Position numbers and translations under genes: made by a program. From the NCBI GenBank assembly GCA_963726575.1, contig CAVSCR010000007.1, forward strand, positions 496,001 through 560,000: a stretch of DNA of 64,000 nucleotides, written 5' to 3'. This DNA comes from CAVSCR01 sp963726575. GTDB lineage: Bacteria; Actinomycetota; Actinomycetes; JAHEKZ01. The stretch's first letter is position 1. Each line of letters begins with the position of its first letter. The notes below the pieces were generated by a model. It was not told the origin of the DNA. It saw nothing but the letters and a program-made list of their open reading frames with translations, and searched no databases. Positions 63,035-64,000 of this stretch are shown here, piece by piece.

Positions 63035-64000
63035 TCAGCCACCTTCGCGCAGCCGGCTGCGCACCTGACGGTACCGATCCACGGCCAGCGCGACAGCGCG
63101 GTTGCGGTCCCCCCATGCCACGACGCGGTCGCGGACCCGGCGGGCCGTCGGCGGCTCGGGGCGTCGGCTGTCGCGCATCCGCGCCATGTGGGACATCAGC
63201 CCGGCGATCGCTTCGACGGCGGTGCCGAGCAGATCCTCCGACGTCGGAGGGACCTCCTCGTCGCCGCGGTCGGCGACGACCCGCAGATCCGCGAGATCTC
63301 CCACAATGTCGCAGCCGGAATCCCCCAGCCCCCTGATGGCCCGTTCGCCGCGGGCGACCAGCCGCTTCTGCAGGTCGTGCGGCAGGCTGGGTTGGGAGGT
63401 CTCACCCTGGCGACTCAGAACCTTCGACGCCAGCACATCACGGACCAACCCGGTGCGGTGCCAGCGCGGGAAGTCGTCGGGCAGCACCAGGTTCACCCGG
63501 CGCAGCACCTCGGTCTGCGTCAGCCCAAGCGACGTGTTCCCTGCGACGTCGAAGTCGGAGGCCGCCTGCGGGTCGACGCCGACGACGCCGGCGAATCGGT
63601 GCCACAACTCGTCGCGTCCGGCGGAAGGCGGCGGCATGGTGATCACGTGCACCTGCTGCACAGGTACCGCAGTGGACCAACGAGCCACCACGTCGGTGGC
63701 GTCGTGCACGCTCCAGAACCAACGACCCGGGCCGCGACGAGGCGTGGTCAGAACTTTGGTCGACCATGCGGTGTAGTCCAGCGTGGAACCGTGCTTGACG
63801 AACTCCTGCCACTCCGAGGGCATCAGGCCCCGAAGGTTGCGCGTGGCGTACACCACGTGCACCTCCCGGGGCGCGAGACCGTCGACCGCTCTACGGACCT
63901 GGTCCGGCGACAGCGAGGCGAGGTGCTCATCGGATATCACTACCGTCGGTGATGAGCTGCCGGCCGCGGCTGAGGCCAGCCGGTCCCAGGCTCCGGACCA
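63035..64000 (-). CDS. Sulfotransferase-like P-loop protein (paralogue 3), C-terminal part
   Basis: The gene enters from beyond the right edge, so its start and P-loop are not seen. The frame is open to 64000 and upstream codons read GAWDRLASAAA and VVISDEHLASL, which align with GRWQSLAEEVL and VISMESLV of paralogue 1. Shared landmarks are VYATRNLRGLMPSEWQEFV, VLASKVLSRQ and IVGDLADL. At least 322 codons are present. Confidence 0.8.
   Translation of the reverse strand, partial: WSGAWDRLASAAAGSSSPTVVISDEHLASLSPDQVRRAVDGLAPREVHVVYATRNLRGLMPSEWQEFVKHGSTLDYTAWSTKVLTTPRRGPGRWFWSVHDATDVVARWSTAVPVQQVHVITMPPPSAGRDELWHRFAGVVGVDPQAASDFDVAGNTSLGLTQTEVLRRVNLVLPDDFPRWHRTGLVRDVLASKVLSRQGETSQPSLPHDLQKRLVARGERAIRGLGDSGCDIVGDLADLRVVADRGDEEVPPTSEDLLGTAVEAIAGLMSHMARMRDSRRPEPPTARRVRDRVVAWGDRNRAVALAVDRYRQVRSRLREGG

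Overview
The window is high-GC DNA with densely packed genes, many GTG starts and 4-base stop/start overlaps. It is actinobacterial: it carries a bacterial proteasome activator (Bpa), the fhaA-fhaB-pstP-rodA-pbpA-pknB locus, crgA, a class E sortase and the DUF881, DUF4446 and DUF5926 families. A Nocardioides-like (Propionibacteriales) host is my inference, not something the sequence proves. No transposase, integrase, CRISPR array or phage gene was seen.

Layout. 0-10 kb, minus strand: one tightly overlapping catabolic operon. It runs carboxyltransferase, biotin carboxylase, AtuA-like protein, TetR, acyl-CoA dehydrogenase, enoyl-CoA hydratase, GNAT, threonine dehydrogenase and kbl (cut by the window edge). 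A perfect 10-bp inverted repeat overlaps its promoter and start codon. 10-18 kb: quinone oxidoreductase, a multiply frameshifted cyclase/ATPase gene, a frameshifted glutamine amidotransferase, a double-GNAT protein, bpa and a HAD phosphatase. 17.7-36 kb: mostly single housekeeping or metabolic genes (serS with a GGDEF-EAL protein, pheA, a SEC-C protein, glpQ-like, fpg, nitronate monooxygenase, CoA-transferase) and secreted proteins (lysozyme-like, PKD-domain phosphoesterase).

35.9-38.6 kb holds the least familiar group. A small acidic protein made of tandem DVEGH-containing repeats is divergent from a translationally coupled GAF protein and cytoplasmic subtilisin-like protease, with a Crp/Fnr regulator next door. 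38.8-45.1 kb is a surface-polysaccharide block: rmlD-rmlB divergent from rmlA-rmlC, a GT61-type glycosyltransferase and a methyltransferase. A broken phosphotransferase fragment and tRNA-Leu follow.

45.7-59.7 kb is the conserved region that lies near the chromosomal origin in many actinobacteria. It contains the FHA/PP2C/RodA/PBP/PASTA-kinase operon, trpG/pabA, sortase, DUF881, crgA, a thiolase, rhomboid, cyclophilin, an alcohol dehydrogenase, tRNA-Ala, a small membrane protein and tRNA-Ile. An inverted pair of perfect DnaA boxes lies just after crgA. Where gyrA often follows the tRNA-Ile/tRNA-Ala pair, this genome instead has four sulfotransferase-like genes to the right edge (59.8-64 kb).

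A recurring signal is a TANNNT hexamer 6-7 bases before the start codon. It implies that many genes here are transcribed without a leader, and it was used to choose several starts.
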